NCBI GenBank assembly: GCA_036936605.1
Contig: JAUPFV010000004.1
Location: 89,988,334-90,052,333, forward strand
Direction: 5' to 3'
Length of the DNA stretch: 64,000 nt
Source of the DNA: Limnanthes douglasii subsp. nivea
Lineage: Eukaryota > Streptophyta > Magnoliopsida > Brassicales > Limnanthaceae
Part shown: in pieces, positions 35,787 through 48,225 of the stretch
How the letters are laid out: each line of letters begins with the position of its first letter
How positions within the stretch are numbered: the stretch's first letter is position 1
Notes under the pieces: model-generated
What the model saw: only the letters and a program-made list of their open reading frames with translations
Databases searched by the model: none
Told to the model about the DNA's origin: nothing
Position numbers and translations under genes: made by a program

Positions 35787-36330
35787 ACAAGCAAGGAGGG
35801 TGCAAGCCCACAAATAATTACCCCATTCCCGACCCAATGGACGACCCCAGGAATGGCGAGCAGCAGGACACCGAACCCAAAGGCGCCTTGGATGCAAGCA
35901 CACACGACAATTACTCTTGCAAAATGACAGCAATTAGAGACGCTTAAAAAACGAAAGCAACTAGACTCCAAATGGGGGAATAATTATCTTCTCCTTCTTT
36001 CTACTCTCAAAATGCCAAATTTTTTCCTTGTGAAAATACAAGCAAAATGAATTTCGAATTTATAAAGACAAACTGATGTTACTCCTAAATAATGACGCTA
36101 TGTAACTCAACCCCCACAAAGTAATAATACCCATCAAATCATTTATCGAGAAACTAAACGACTTACTACTTTTTCAAATCTATTTGTTAGACAACTAAAT
36201 CTAAACTAACACGCGTTATCGCATCAAGAAGTGACACATCACTCACGCTTCATTTACATCTATTATAACCCCTTCATTTATTCCACCTAGTAACCATTAC
36301 ATAATTACTCGATGGACTATGGGGGAGCCC
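35787..36330 (+). other. Tat-B pol stub, 3' untranslated region and polypurine tract
   Basis: DDPRNGEQQDTEP at 35840 onward is the only pol remnant; RT, RNase H and integrase are absent. The rest is AT-rich and non-coding. The polypurine tract ATGGGGGAGCCC ends at 36330. Confidence 0.65.
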
Positions 36331-36965
36331 TGATAAGGTAGTAGATATCCACAACAGATGTGAAAGAGAGATGTTAACTGAGCTTACGATGTTAAAACAT
36401 ACTGAGCGTCTAACCACCGAGCAGATCTGATGCGAGCACAAAACAAAGAAGAGATTCGAACCCGAGCAGAGCAGAAGCGAACGAACTCAAAAGATTAAGA
36501 ATAAGCAGAGAAAATATGTGAGCTCGAGCAGAGCAGAACAGAGCAAGAAGTAAAGGTAAGGCCCGTTCGGATGAAAGTATTTATAAATAAGAGGATGAGA
36601 TGAGAAAATCCGAGATGGGCCTAATCAAGACCGAACGAGTCTAAAACCCAACATGATCCCAAAGGTCAGACATATCATATGAAAGCTGACCTGCTCCAGA
36701 ACTCAGGAAACTGATGATCATTAACGATTCAGTATATTACAATAGTCAACTTTAAAAGACCACAATAATAACCGCTAATCAGAGATATTTGATAAACGTT
36801 ACAGTCAACTCTTTTGTATTTTATAAATGAATCAAGTTTAATAAAACGGTAACCGTTAATAATAGTATAAATAAAGATCGAGAAAGTGTAATAGGATTAT
36901 ATTCTTTTTCTTCTCCGATCAATAATACTCACTATCTTAGCATATTGGTGTTAAGATTTTCTAAG
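36331..36965 (+). repeat. Tat-B 3' LTR
   Basis: It starts TGATAAGGTAGTAGATATCC and matches both halves of the 5' LTR with many substitutions. The last few bases diverge, so the end is approximate and no target duplication could be confirmed. Confidence 0.85.
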
Positions 36966-38092
36966 AAGATTGGAAAAAAGTATTAACTTCAATTATTATT
37001 ATTTTCCCGATTAGTTATTAATCTAATAAAAAATCCAACGTCACATTATATCTTTTCTTTATGACAAGCGTATTGCAATTTTAAACATTAAAATCCAAAA
37101 TGTTAAAAGGACCAAAACAAGTCCAATGTCTTTTAGCCAAATTCGTACATAAACTGCAATAATTAATACACCAACCCCATTATGCCAAATCTTTATATAT
37201 CAATCTTCCCCGATAAATTAAAACAAATAAAAAATCGAATTTTTGGGTGATTAACATTTTCCTGAGATAAGGATAAGTGTCATACGAAGCTTCTGATATA
37301 GGAATGACCGGTTCCAGACCGAGTTGTTAGACCCTGTCCATTATCTGCTCCTCATTGGTACATGTATGAAGATTATAATAATAGCAGTAGGCGTTTGATG
37401 CTTCCTATCTGCAAGCAAAACATGAAAAATGGAGAAGCATATATTAAAAGAAGAGATTAAGATAAGGATTCTCCTAATAAACAATTACACCTTACTCGGG
37501 TCTCTGGTATTACGCTTCAATTATTAGAGCTAATGGTTTCTTTAGGGCCAAATTCTTTTTGTTTTTTATTATTCTGGTGCCCTTACTTCGATCCTCATTA
37601 TAAAAACATTTATTTTTATATAACAAAAGCAACTGTAGGATGCAATGAATTTAGAATCTATAGGATTTTAAATGTATAAGAAATGATGAGCTAGTCTTTT
37701 ATAAAAAGTCAAAAACTTTTGAATTTGAGGGATATTCAATAATTATTTGGTACTTGCTACAAATATTTATGAGGGAGTATTTTTTACAATGGTAAAAAAT
37801 CTTTTGATTTGATAGTTAACTAAAATTTGTAATGTGTTTTTCGAAATTTTCAAAGTAAAGTTGAATGGGTAGTGTGAATATGTTTATAATTTAAATTTTG
37901 AGTGAGTTATATTAATTAGAGCTAAACTACTTAGAACACCCATCAAAATTAATATGAAAACTATTAAAAATATTTGAAAATTGATTATCTATTCTAGATC
38001 TATTAAGCGGTGGATTAATTTCATTTCGGTTAGTTTATATACTCACATTTTAAATTTTGAAATATATGTTTTAAAATTATTTATTATTTTAG
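36966..38092. other. Unassigned AT-rich stretch
   Basis: There is no gene, no RNA gene and no repeat partner visible in the window. It may be original host DNA or an unrecognised transposon remnant. Confidence 0.5.
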
Positions 38093-38454
38093 ATTGGTAA
38101 CGTTAAAATATGATTGGGAGGTATTTAAAGTGAGTGTTTAGATATTGTATTTAATTTTAAGTAAATGATATAGAGATAATAGAGCGGTAGCTATTAATAA
38201 GTAGAAAGAGAAAAATCAACAAACTCATTTAATATTGTTTTTGGATTATTTATAGGTTGGATTCATGGGCCAATCGGGTCGGATCGGATGAACGAGTCAG
38301 TCTCATAAGCCTACATACCCAAGAACATATTAAGTTAGCATACTGCTTAGTCACTAAACACCCAACTTATTCAGCATGATTTTTATTATGAGTCTAAAAT
38401 GCTCTGTAAGACAAATCTAATCCTAACTTCCAACAAAATCCGACACTATCATCA
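38093..38454 (-). repeat. Tat-E 3' LTR (approximate)
   Basis: On the minus strand it begins TGATGATAGTGTCGG at 38454, preceded by a purine-rich GAGAGAGCTTAG tract. The stretch 38100-38290 resembles the minus strand of the Tat-A LTR (GATAATAGAG, CTCATTTAATATT, GGTCGGAT). The left limit is by rough alignment. Confidence 0.55.
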
Positions 38455-38902
38455 AGAAACTAAGCTCTCTCATAAACATTTCGAGAGAGCTAATATATAT
38501 GAATAGGTTCTGAACCGTCTCTGATGGGTTTATTTAAAAACAGTTATCATCCACAGATCACAACTTCTAACCATTAACTTTTTGAAACATGTGTCAAATT
38601 TTTTTGGACCCACAAATTTGTTTTACCCTAGGTAAAACCATACAATCAGAAGAGAGAAATGGTTACACTTCTTTAAAGACCTTAGCTATTGTTGTCGATT
38701 CCTATTACCTAGTAGGGCACTCATATAATTTTTAGCCCTTATATAAGTTTCTCTCATTTTTTCCTAATTGGTATTTATAGCGTGAGAAAAAACTTATCTT
38801 CTGCAATCTAGATAGAGAAAGTTTTTTCTTCAGGAAAAATCTCTATTTTCCCTTCCATATTAACCACCGTAAATCACCATTTCGGATTTCTTTAGTGTTT
38901 GT

Positions 38903-41787
38903 ATGTTTATAGCCAGGAACGCTCTAATCAAATGCGGTTGGCTCAATTTATTCAAATTAGAAGAATAGAAAGAAAAAAAAGCAAAAATTGTTGCTAAATT
39001 ACATGTCTTTACGGGTACAGTTGTTATAACTCAATCTACAGAATACATGGGAGGAGAGCGGGGTTACCCTTACAATAAGAATCGTATTCCTTCTGAACCT
39101 ACCTTAACTGCCCAATCATTGACTTCTCCTAGTCACTCTCCGCAGTCAATCAAGTCATCCCAAACTCTAGGGGCCTCCAGTCTTTGAACTCCCTCAAATT
39201 TCATTCCTATAGGGTTAGATATTTATGATAGTACTCCGCGTATAGTTACAAGAATTTCTAAGGAAAAAAATAAGCATTCTAGACTAACTAAGTCAACTAA
39301 ACCACTCACAATCAGTGACAATCCCTCACCACATATTCCAATCATGGAAGGAGAAGCCACTGTAACAGAACTTACATCGGGTTCAAATATAAAGGCAAAT
39401 CCAACAAGTGTAGTAGTTGAGCCCTCTATATTTGAGGAGTAAAATTTGGGTGTCTAGCCTAGTGGACCTTCAAAATATATACCACAGATCATGGAAGAAA
39501 ACATGAAAGATAGTGGTGAAGATACCCCTCTTGAGACATCTGGTCAGACTAGTAAAATCCAAAGCCAACAAGGGAAACAAATCAAAAGGCCTCACAAGTT
39601 GGTGATAATAAAGAAAAATATAAATCCCTCTCAAAATAATCCGATCCAGTTCCACAGTCTCTCATCAGACGAGGTTGGTTTAACTTCAATAAATATAATA
39701 TCAAGTATCTTTTGACCCTACAAAAAATATCATATGTTTATTTTCACGAATTTGAGCTGGATGGGATTCAAGCTAAATGAGGATTCCCTAACTCAATGAG
39801 AATTAGGCTACCATAATCCAGAGAGAATCTGATGGATTGTAGAGCCAGTGAATTGATGGTCTATACCGATGTGCTCAATTGGGGCCTTCCGTTTCCCTTA
39901 GATCCCGAAATAGTGAGATATTATAGTTTGGTCAATTTTTTCCCAAGCTAAGCTAGACTCAATACTTGGTTCTCACTGCTAGCTTGTATCATATGCTCAA
40001 TGTCATCAAAGATTATGATGCCTATGGAACGATTTGCTACTATGACGAGTTTATCTCGCAAGGGTTATATTACATTTTACCATTTCAATATAGGGAATAA
40101 TTATAAGATGGTAGATGATCTATTGGAGGCAGACAAGATTTGTAAAACCCAATTCCTCTTCATCAATGGTCCTTGGGAAAATGGTATGTAGATTACCGCT
40201 AAAGAGAATCTGAGCTTGCTCACAAGATATTGGAAGAGTTTACGTAAGTCTTTTAGGATTTTATTTATATCTATATTACTTATTGCGACTTTTATTGTTT
40301 ACCTCTAATTTATTTTATTTTAGCTATTTTGAAGCCCTTATTACAACACTTGGATGTTGCAAAAGTGAACTTGGGAAGCTGAACCAATGAGCTAACGAAA
40401 AGTGATCTAATGAGTTTCATAATTGTTTCACCCCAAGAAATTTTGTGAGGTCCCATCTTTGGAGGAGCAATCATGTTCAGGAACTCTCATGGGATTAGTT
40501 TACTACTCGTGCTCGTGCTACTAAATCCTCAAAATAACGGAAGCAGTTGATGGAAAATTATTTTTTCAATCTATGAATAGAGCTCCCAGTCATCGAAACA
40601 AGAATACGAAAAAATGATGGTTTGTCACAGTTCGTTCCTGAAACAGGAAATAAGGGGAAAATTGATAAGATAGATGCAGCCTTATTAGAAGTTGTTGCTG
40701 CTACTGTCGAACGAAATAAAGTGCCATTGGAATCCCCAAATCTTAAGAAGATGAAAGAGCATAAAAAGAGTAAAGAGAGTAATGATAAGAGAGAGAGAAG
40801 AAAAAGAAAAAAACTTCAAAAGCTTCGGTTGGTTCAGAGATTATACTTCGTCTAGAAGTTCCTCCTCTAACCATCCTGGTTGATGCTCATCTTCCTACGA
40901 CTACAGTATCTGATCCTCCTTCTCCATTGGTTCCCCCCAACTAAAAGGAAAACTTTTGGAGACGGTGATCAAATGGAATACTTAGGGAACTTCAATTTTG
41001 ATTCTTTTGACTTTGTATTTATCGAGTTTACCATTACTGCAACTACTGTGGTATATAACGAGGTTCCTTTTGAAGTTTCCAAGGAAAACGATGAGCTGGG
41101 GCATGCATTTTTCTGCTATATGAGTCCAATCATAGATTTGTGGAGACTAGTGAGGTCTCAGGTTGATGCAATCACTTCTCTTTGGATTGGCAACCATAAT
41201 CTTAAGAATTATGTTGAGGAGGAAAAGTATAAGGTTTAAAATCTAAACGGAGAAGTGAAAATTGTTAAATATGAGCTACTTCAAGAAAAATCTGATCATG
41301 ACAAGCTGCAATCTGAATATAAAGGTCTACAATCATCTACTTCCAAGGAGATCACCTTCTTAAAAAATTCGGAAATCTGATGACAATGCTACCATTCAAC
41401 GTTTGTCAGATGAAAAGAAAAAGCTTGAAGATATTCTCAAGGAAAATGAAGGTGAAATTACCTCTATCAATGAGAAGTTTGCCTCAAGATATAGCCAATG
41501 CTGAGGATGGATATGCTGAAAAAGTAGTAGAGTCTTTACAAAAGGGATGGATCAATAAAATCAGATATGGTACTACTATTTTATAAGAGGTTTCCCAAAT
41601 TGGCCCTCAATGATCTTGGTGACACGTGCCAATAAATTTGCAGCCTCATGACATATTTTTGTCTGACAAGTTTGGTCTTCATGATGATTCATTCGAGGAT
41701 GATTCTGATGGTAGGAATGAGGAAGACTCCAATGTTGAGATTTTGGCAGAAAAGAAGAAAGGAAAACTTGTTGGGAATGAGCCTTGA
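38903..41787 (+). pseudogene. Tat-E antisense gene (aORF), two exons, decayed
   Basis: The ATG at 38903 gives MFIARNALIKCGWLNLFKLEE then a stop, matching the Tat-C N-terminus. The core domain (VLNWGLPFPLDPEIVRYY, then a Trp/Leu-rich SLLACII segment, MPMERFA, FYHFNIGNNYKMVDDLLE at about 39860-40190) is recognisable. An 80-bp intron, 40244-40323 (GTAAGT...TTTTAG), is in phase 1 at the same place as in the other copies. Exon 2 has LWRSNHVQELSWD, DAALLEVV, a coiled coil and an acidic tail ending GNEP at 41787, identical to the Tat-A C-terminus. It carries several stops and shifts. Confidence 0.75.
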
Positions 41788-42352
41788 GGCCAATATGTTT
41801 TGTAAGCACTATTTTTATGTAAGCCCTTGAAGTGTGCAAGGTATTTTTGTTATTTTGATCGGAAATGTTTGTGCAAGTCCCTAAATTTTGGCCAAAGCAT
41901 TTTGTAATTTTCTAATTGGATCTTGTCAAGTCCTTAGATCGCCCAATGCACTTTATATTATCTATCAGTTTATTAATATTGATTTACTTTTATCTATTCT
42001 CACCCTTATTTTTATCCGAACATAATTAAACATGATTTGTCTTAAGAGCAATTAAAATTTGATATACATGAGTCATTCGAAGGCAATACAAACTTGGTAC
42101 AGTTAGGAGATTTGAAGGTAATCCATTCGAAAGCAATAATAAGTTGATACACTTGAGTCATTCGAAGGTAATCCATTCGAAGGCAATAAAAACTTGATAA
42201 ACTTGAGCCACGTTTTCAAAGGCAAAGACAGTAGATTAATAAAAAATTGGACACCTCTCTAAAACCTCTGACGCTACTAGAGTAGGAAATAGTATGTCCT
42301 ATAATATTTACATTGATCAATAATAAATTAAAAATTTACAACATTAGTATAG
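41788..42352. other. Tat-E region between convergent genes
   Basis: A hairpin CCTTG-AAGTGTG-CAAGG at 41825-41841 lies just after the antisense gene. A tandem repeat with a period near 55-60 bp, built on CATTCGAAGGCAATA, spans about 42055-42215. The shared pol-downstream block is at 42252-42312 on the minus strand. Confidence 0.55.
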
Positions 42353-45300
42353 TCTAGATAAAACCTTAAATGTTCAACATTCCACGGATGCCTCAAAAGA
42401 TTACCTTGCCGATCAACCAGCTTGTATATTCCTTGCTTGATCTTCTCATACATAGTGTATGGCCCTTCTCAGTTTGGAGTCAACTTTCGTAACTTCCTAT
42501 ATTTGGTATACACAACATTTTTCTTAAATCTTTTTCCTCTATTTATATATTTGTTCTTCGTATTTTAAATGCATACCTACTCATCATCAAACCGTGGTAG
42601 TGAATGGTTCTCAATTGTAATATTATTCTCTTTTCTTTAATCAGATCAAAATGAGTTCTTATTGTAACGTCATTATTTTTTTCAGAATAATTTTTAACCT
42701 TGAAAGAATGAAGATTAGCTTTTATTGGTCCAATTCTATCCACCCTATAAACCAAGGTAAATGAAGATTCTTGTGTGGAAGTGTGTAAAGTGGTTCGGTA
42801 GGCCCATAGTACCTCTTGTAAGTAGTAAGGTCATTTACCAGTTTCTCCTTCTAAATTCTTTTAAAGTAACTTCAATACTTCTATTTTCCACCTCTATTTG
42901 TCTGTTGGCTTGAGGGTGAAAAGGTGAAGATAAGCAATGCTGAATTTCTCTCAATGCGCAGAAAATTTTCATACCCCTGTTGTTAAAATTGAGGGTCGTT
43001 GTCTGTTGTAATACGTCTGGAAATTCCGAACCTAAAACAAGTGTTGGATAAGATAAATTTAATTAATACTTTGAAATTCGTTTCAGAGAGAGGTGCAACC
43101 TCTATCCACTTTAAAAAATAATCAATAGCCAAAATAATAGTTAGACACCCTCTAGAAACCATCGGAAGGGGTCCAACTAAGTCAAGCCTCCATATTACAA
43201 AAGGTAATGTTTCAGATACTAACTCAACCAGAACCGCTGGTACATGTATTGTATTTTCATACCTTTGACATGGATCATATCATCTAGCTAACTCTTTAGA
43301 ATATTCCAAATAGATGGCCTGTAATACCCTGTCAATAAGACTCTTCGGGTCAAAACGTTATAATGGGTTGATCATTCCCCATCATGTAGTTCAGATAAAA
43401 CTGATTGGGACTCATCAGATCCGAGGCATCGTAATAAAGATTTACTGAAATAATTATTTTATAGAGAATCCCTCTTAAAACGAAAAATCCACGTTCCTTG
43501 AAATTTAACTTCTTGGTTAATCATTTATCTACATGTAGGATTATGTGATATGATATCTCCAATTTCGACTCATTATGGCTGATATTTAGAAATTCTCTTC
43601 AGCATCGATTTCCATTTCAAAAGTTGTCGCTACAAATGGACATTATTGTACAAGAATCCAAGGGTATGCTTCATAATATGCAATGGTGGCCAGAGAATCA
43701 GCCATCAAATTTTCCGATCTTGGTACGTGTTTGTATTTAACATATTTAAAACCAGTCTAAACTTCTTTCAATACCCTTAAGTATTTTACTAACTGATCTT
43801 TTTTGGTTTCAGATTGTCCTTGTGCCTAATGAATGATTAACTGTGAGTCAATCAACAATCGGTTTATTTTGGCACCACATATTTGAGCTAACTTTAGACA
43901 TGCGATAGCTGTTTCATATTCTGCTTTGTTGTTCGATGCCTTAAAACCAAACCATATAGCTTGGTACATGAATCCCCAAAAGGGGAAATTAAGAACACTC
44001 CAGCCCCACATCCCATCATATTAAATCCACCATCTATTCGAATTACCCATTCTTTCTCAGGCTTGTTAACTTAATATTCCCCATAAGATCTTTCCGAGTG
44101 GAATTTAGCCAAGGAAATTAGCTACAACTTGAGCTTTGATTATCGTTCGAGGAGCAAAGTCAATATCATAATCCCCTAATTTGATAGATCACTTAATCAT
44201 TCGACCTGACATGTCCTATTTTTGTAACACGTTTGTAAGAGGAAAATAAGTTCGAACTTGATAGAATGCGCCTGGAAATAAGACCTAATTTGTATGGCCG
44301 TTATTGCCAAGGTTAAAGATAACTTTTCCAAGTTAAGTTATCTTCTCTCAGCATCCAATAAAATCTAACTAATATAGTAAACATAGTGGGGATAGTTGCT
44401 AACTTCTCGAACTAACACTACACTCACATCATAATCTGACATTGCTAGGTAAATATAGAGTCTTTCTCCAACAATGAGTTTGAGTAGAATTCTCAATGAA
44501 GATAAATATCGCTTGATTTCGAGGAATTCTTTATTACAATTAGGACACCAATTAAAGTCTTTGGCATTTTTTAGTACTTGGAAAAACTATGCACACTTAT
44601 CTGATGATCTTGAAATAAACCTATTCAAAGCTGTCAATCTCTTAGTTAACACTTGAATTTATTTGGTGGTCCGAGGAGGATCCATAGCTAACCAAGAATT
44701 TAACTAATTTGGGTCAGCCCAGATCCATTTTCTCACTAATGATGTAGCCTAGAAATTTACCGGATCGGACACCGAATGTACACTTATCCCGATTCAATTT
44801 TAAGTTTATGGTTTCCAAGTTAGAAAAAGTTTATTAGAGGTCAAGTATATGATCCTCCTCCCTTGGGATTTTCACCATCATGTCATCAATATAAACTTCC
44901 ACATTTCTTCTGATCTGACTGGAAAATGTTTTATTGACCAATCGCTGGTAAGTGGCTCCAGCATTCTTTAACCCAAAAGGCATTACCTTGTAACAATGAA
45001 GCCCCTTGTCAGTGATGAATGTGGTAAGGTTTTGATAATTAGGATCCATCTGTATTTGACTGTACCTAACAAAATCATCCATAAAGGATAATAATTTATT
45101 TTCTGAAGTGGAATCTATCAGTTGATCTATTTGAGGCACAATAAAATAATCTTTGGGGCATTCTTTATTAAGGTCTGTAAAATCAGTGCACATCCGTCAT
45201 TTGCAAGTATTATTTTTTAAAAGCACCGGATGCACAACCTAAATTGGATAATGGTATTCTCGAATATGCCCCACATTGGTTAATCAATCCACTTCTTGGA

Positions 45301-45622
45301 CTATGGCTTCAAACTTTTCCTTAGAGAAATCTCTCATTCTTTATACTACCATACATGCATCGGATCGTACAGATATTTTATGGCAAATGATATTTGATGG
45401 CAGTCCAGTTGCATCCTCATTTCACCAAGCAAATACATGTAAATGTTTTAGATAAGAAGCATAACAATCATTCCTTCAATTGTGATGGCAGTTTGGTTCC
45501 AGTTCTGTCATTCTTCCCTTCTCCCATAAAATGTTTTCTACCTATTCTACCAGGATAACATCACTAGGAGTCTCTCTTGGATCATCTATTTTGCTCAAAT
45601 CCGAATAGGACTCTAGTAATTT
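42353..45622 (-). pseudogene. Tat-E pol: RT, RNase H, integrase (decayed)
   Basis: Read on the minus strand. RT is at about 45340-44430, with its best part 45193-44834 (FTDLNKECPKD, MPFGLKNAGATYQRL, VYIDDMMVK). RNase H is at about 44090-43560 (FGFKASNNKAEYETAI in 44011-43826). Integrase is at about 43330-42353: core motifs LDLVGPLP, TTDNDPQF and HPQANRQIEVENR keep the Asp, Asp and Glu. The C-terminal module ends HPWNVEHLRFYLD. It has numerous stops and shifts and is non-functional. Confidence 0.8.
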
Positions 45623-45625
45623 CTA
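45617..45625 (-). promoter_or_regulatory. Conserved stop at Tat-E protease/pol junction (UAG-AAA-UUA)
   Basis: On the minus strand UAG at 45625-45623 is followed by AAA-UUA, then by DDPRE after exactly 12 codons. AAA is one change away from CAA. Confidence 0.6.
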
Positions 45626-46903
45626 TTTTTTTTAATCACCACAATTTCTAGTGTTTTTGGATAAAGAAAGGTGACATAACATTCCTTAGCCACTTTTTGG
45701 CTGCTTCAAACCACCCTTACTTGACTTCCAACCGTATATTTCAAACACTAGTAAACAGTTGATGCTACTGCGTGCATCCTTGACAACCAAGATCTGCAAA
45801 AAAAACGCGTTGTATGAGGTTGAACTGTCTATTAACACAAACAAACCCCTTACTATTTTAAATGGTCATTTTCCTAACAATGCTTTGGCTTCAAATTCTT
45901 CAATTACTTCAGCAGAATTACTTGTAAACCCCATTATAGTCATATTGGACCGTTGAATAACCGAAGGATTTTTCATTTGTTCATAAGTAGATAAAAATAA
46001 AACATTTTTCGAGCAACCTGTGTCAATCAAAATTATTTGGATCTCATTGCCCTCAATAGATTCCCGTCTTACCACAACATCCTCATGTGCGCATGCAACC
46101 CCCTCGAGTCGTCTTCATCATATACCATAAAAGAAGCAGGGCTTTGATAGAGGTATGTAGATAGTTTCCCCTCCAATTATGTGGTCAAACCAACCACATG
46201 TCGTTTCCTGGAACGGCTTGATGGTGCTATTATTGTATCTCCTCCAAAAATGGTTAACGATTCGAAGAATTGGCACAATTTGGACACTTTTCCAGCACTT
46301 TCTGTCACCATATTGATTCAATTCCGATCTGGATCAAGATCCAATTACTTATAATCCACATCAAATTGATCAAGAATTACCATTGCACTCGCACTCTCTT
46401 GTTTAAATATTTCTATATTTTTCCTTCGGACATTAGGTGATGCAGTTTGAGCCCCACTTACATTATGTTGTGACCAAGCGCCCATTTTCCTGTTACCTCT
46501 GTGTGACATCACAAAAGTGGTTAGTTTCTCATTTTCAATCGACGTTTGTATCTTTTATTTTAGGGTAATACAATCTTTAGTTTCATGTCCTACATAATTA
46601 TGGTACTTGTAGAACTGTATATTTCGATTTTCTTTTAGAGTTTGGGTAGGTGTTGGCCTTTGGAATCGTGTAGCATTCTTGACCATTTCATAGATGGTGG
46701 CTATATTTTCAATTAATTTATGCATAATACTATGGTTGGCCCATTGATTTTCCTTTGGTCTTGACTGTTGACCCTGATTCGATTGGCTCTGTCTGGGGCG
46801 GTGAGAACCTTGCCCTGAGTCTCTAGGTCGATTACTAAATGTAGCCTATGACTAATTACTAGCTTATGAGACAGAGATTGTGGGTGCAAATTTATACTGA
46901 TGA
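45626..46903 (-). pseudogene. Tat-E gag C-terminal part and protease
   Basis: The minus strand shows a knuckle (YHNYVGHETKDC, C-x2-H spacing with a first-Cys change), an AMVILDQFDVD block, FGGDTIIAPSSRSRKRH, a degraded FDEDD..GPHED region and a protease core, LIDTGCSKNVLFL, at 46075-45866. Gag is interrupted by LINE-G at 46904-46919 and resumes at 63013. Confidence 0.75.
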
Positions 46904-46919
46904 GGCTACCTTGATTTCT
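46904..46919. repeat. LINE-G target-site duplication, left copy
   Basis: GGCTACCTTGATTTCT is repeated exactly at 62997-63012 after the A-tail. Confidence 0.93.
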
Positions 46920-46920
46920 G

Positions 46921-48225
46921 ATGGCTCTTAACGCTCAAAATGCCGAAGAATTTCCTGTTCTTCAACAAGGGTCTGGTAGAGTTCAAGATTGTGCCACAAA
47001 ATCATATGCTGAGGTCCTTAATCCTGCTCTGGTTAGGCCTGTTAGGTCTGTTGCTAAGCCAGATTTTGTTAAGTTTTCACAGGATCATAACTCGATTCAA
47101 TTCGATATAGACACTTATGAAACTCTTTTAAAGCAATCAAGAACTACGGTGATTGCCAAATTCAGTCTGGGTATTCCGAAGAAAGCTGCGTTTCAATCTT
47201 TCTTGGAGTCGTTCCGTTTCACAGGGTCTTATTCATACGTTACTACCGATTCTCGTCAAATCTTGGTGGAATTTAATTTTCTTGAGGATGTCACCAAGTT
47301 CTGGTCTAAGCCTATATGGAAGGTAGATGGGAAGACTTTGAGAATTATTAAATGGTGCCCTGATATTCAAAAGAACAGAGAGTCTCACATAGTGCTTCTA
47401 TGGGTTCGTTTTGATAGCATGCCAGAATTCTTGTACAATGAGTCCATAGTTGGGGATATGGCAGCGTCTCTGGGCAAGGTTCATCGTACGTATGTGCCTC
47501 AATATAACAGGGCTAAAGCCAATGCCTCTTATGCCCAAGTTGAAATAGATATCTCGACCATTCTTAAACGAAGACTTTGGATTGGTTTTGGTGAAAATTT
47601 AGGTTGCTGGGTCGGTGTAAGTTATAGGAATGTCCCAGAGTATTGCTGTCAGTGTTTTCATTTGGGGCACAAAGGGATTGACTGTAAAAAAATTGATTCA
47701 AGAAAGGTGGAAAGATCTGAAAGTGAAAATCAAAAGCAAGATGTTCTTATTGCTTCAAAATGTGTTACAGATTCTGTTGAACAAAAGGATCATTCTCATT
47801 CTGTTTTTATACATGATGATGTGCCTAAAGTTACAAATGAACAGCCTTTTATTAAAGTGTACAAGCGAAGGCTCAAGTCTATAATAACTGCTAAGGATAA
47901 AGACAAGGACTCTGATGCTGTAAACCCAAGTTCTTCTTCCAATGTTGTTGCATCTTCACACACTAATCTCGAAGTTATTGGAGCTCTTCAGGATTTGGAG
48001 AAGGATGTCATCTCTCAAAGTGTGAAAACTTGCAAGGAATCCCCTAAAGAGGCGAATGCTGGCAGCTGTAACATTTCCCCATACTACAGCTCTTCAGACC
48101 AGGACTTCAATACCATTATCAACAAGAAAATTAGATCTGGAAAAAAGAACAAAAATGTTAGCAAATTGTCTATTCACTCTCTGCGTAAAAGGGAGAAATC
48201 ATTCTACAACTTTTTATCTGAATGA
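46921..48225 (+). CDS. LINE ORF1 RNA-binding protein
   Basis: The frame encodes 434 aa and is intact. ORF1 proteins of plant L1 elements bind element RNA. Residues about 60-220 resemble the DUF4283 domain (IIKWCPDIQ, VLLWVRFDSMPEF). A zinc knuckle, C-x2-C-x4-H-x4-C, spans residues 242-255 (CCQCFHLGHKGIDC). The C-terminal 170 residues are Ser/Lys-rich. The start chosen is the first ATG, immediately inside the insertion boundary, so the native N-terminus could have been longer. The stop TGA overlaps the ORF2 ATG as ATGA (48222-48225), suggesting coupled translation. Confidence 0.88.
   Translation: MALNAQNAEEFPVLQQGSGRVQDCATKSYAEVLNPALVRPVRSVAKPDFVKFSQDHNSIQFDIDTYETLLKQSRTTVIAKFSLGIPKKAAFQSFLESFRFTGSYSYVTTDSRQILVEFNFLEDVTKFWSKPIWKVDGKTLRIIKWCPDIQKNRESHIVLLWVRFDSMPEFLYNESIVGDMAASLGKVHRTYVPQYNRAKANASYAQVEIDISTILKRRLWIGFGENLGCWVGVSYRNVPEYCCQCFHLGHKGIDCKKIDSRKVERSESENQKQDVLIASKCVTDSVEQKDHSHSVFIHDDVPKVTNEQPFIKVYKRRLKSIITAKDKDKDSDAVNPSSSSNVVASSHTNLEVIGALQDLEKDVISQSVKTCKESPKEANAGSCNISPYYSSSDQDFNTIINKKIRSGKKNKNVSKLSIHSLRKREKSFYNFLSE

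Larger units (their letters stand above)
22285..36965 (+). mobile_element. Tat-B: gag-protease retrotransposon lacking RT and integrase
   Basis: Direct LTRs (22285-33452, split by Tat-C, and 36331 to about 36965) flank an internal region of under 3 kb with gag and protease only. A degraded primer site follows the 5' LTR and a polypurine tract, ATGGGGGAGCCC, precedes the 3' LTR. Pol is missing beyond its first few dozen codons, so it depended on relatives for RT and integrase. Both genes now carry stops. The LTRs differ at many positions, so it is older than the Tat-C inserted in it. Confidence 0.85.
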
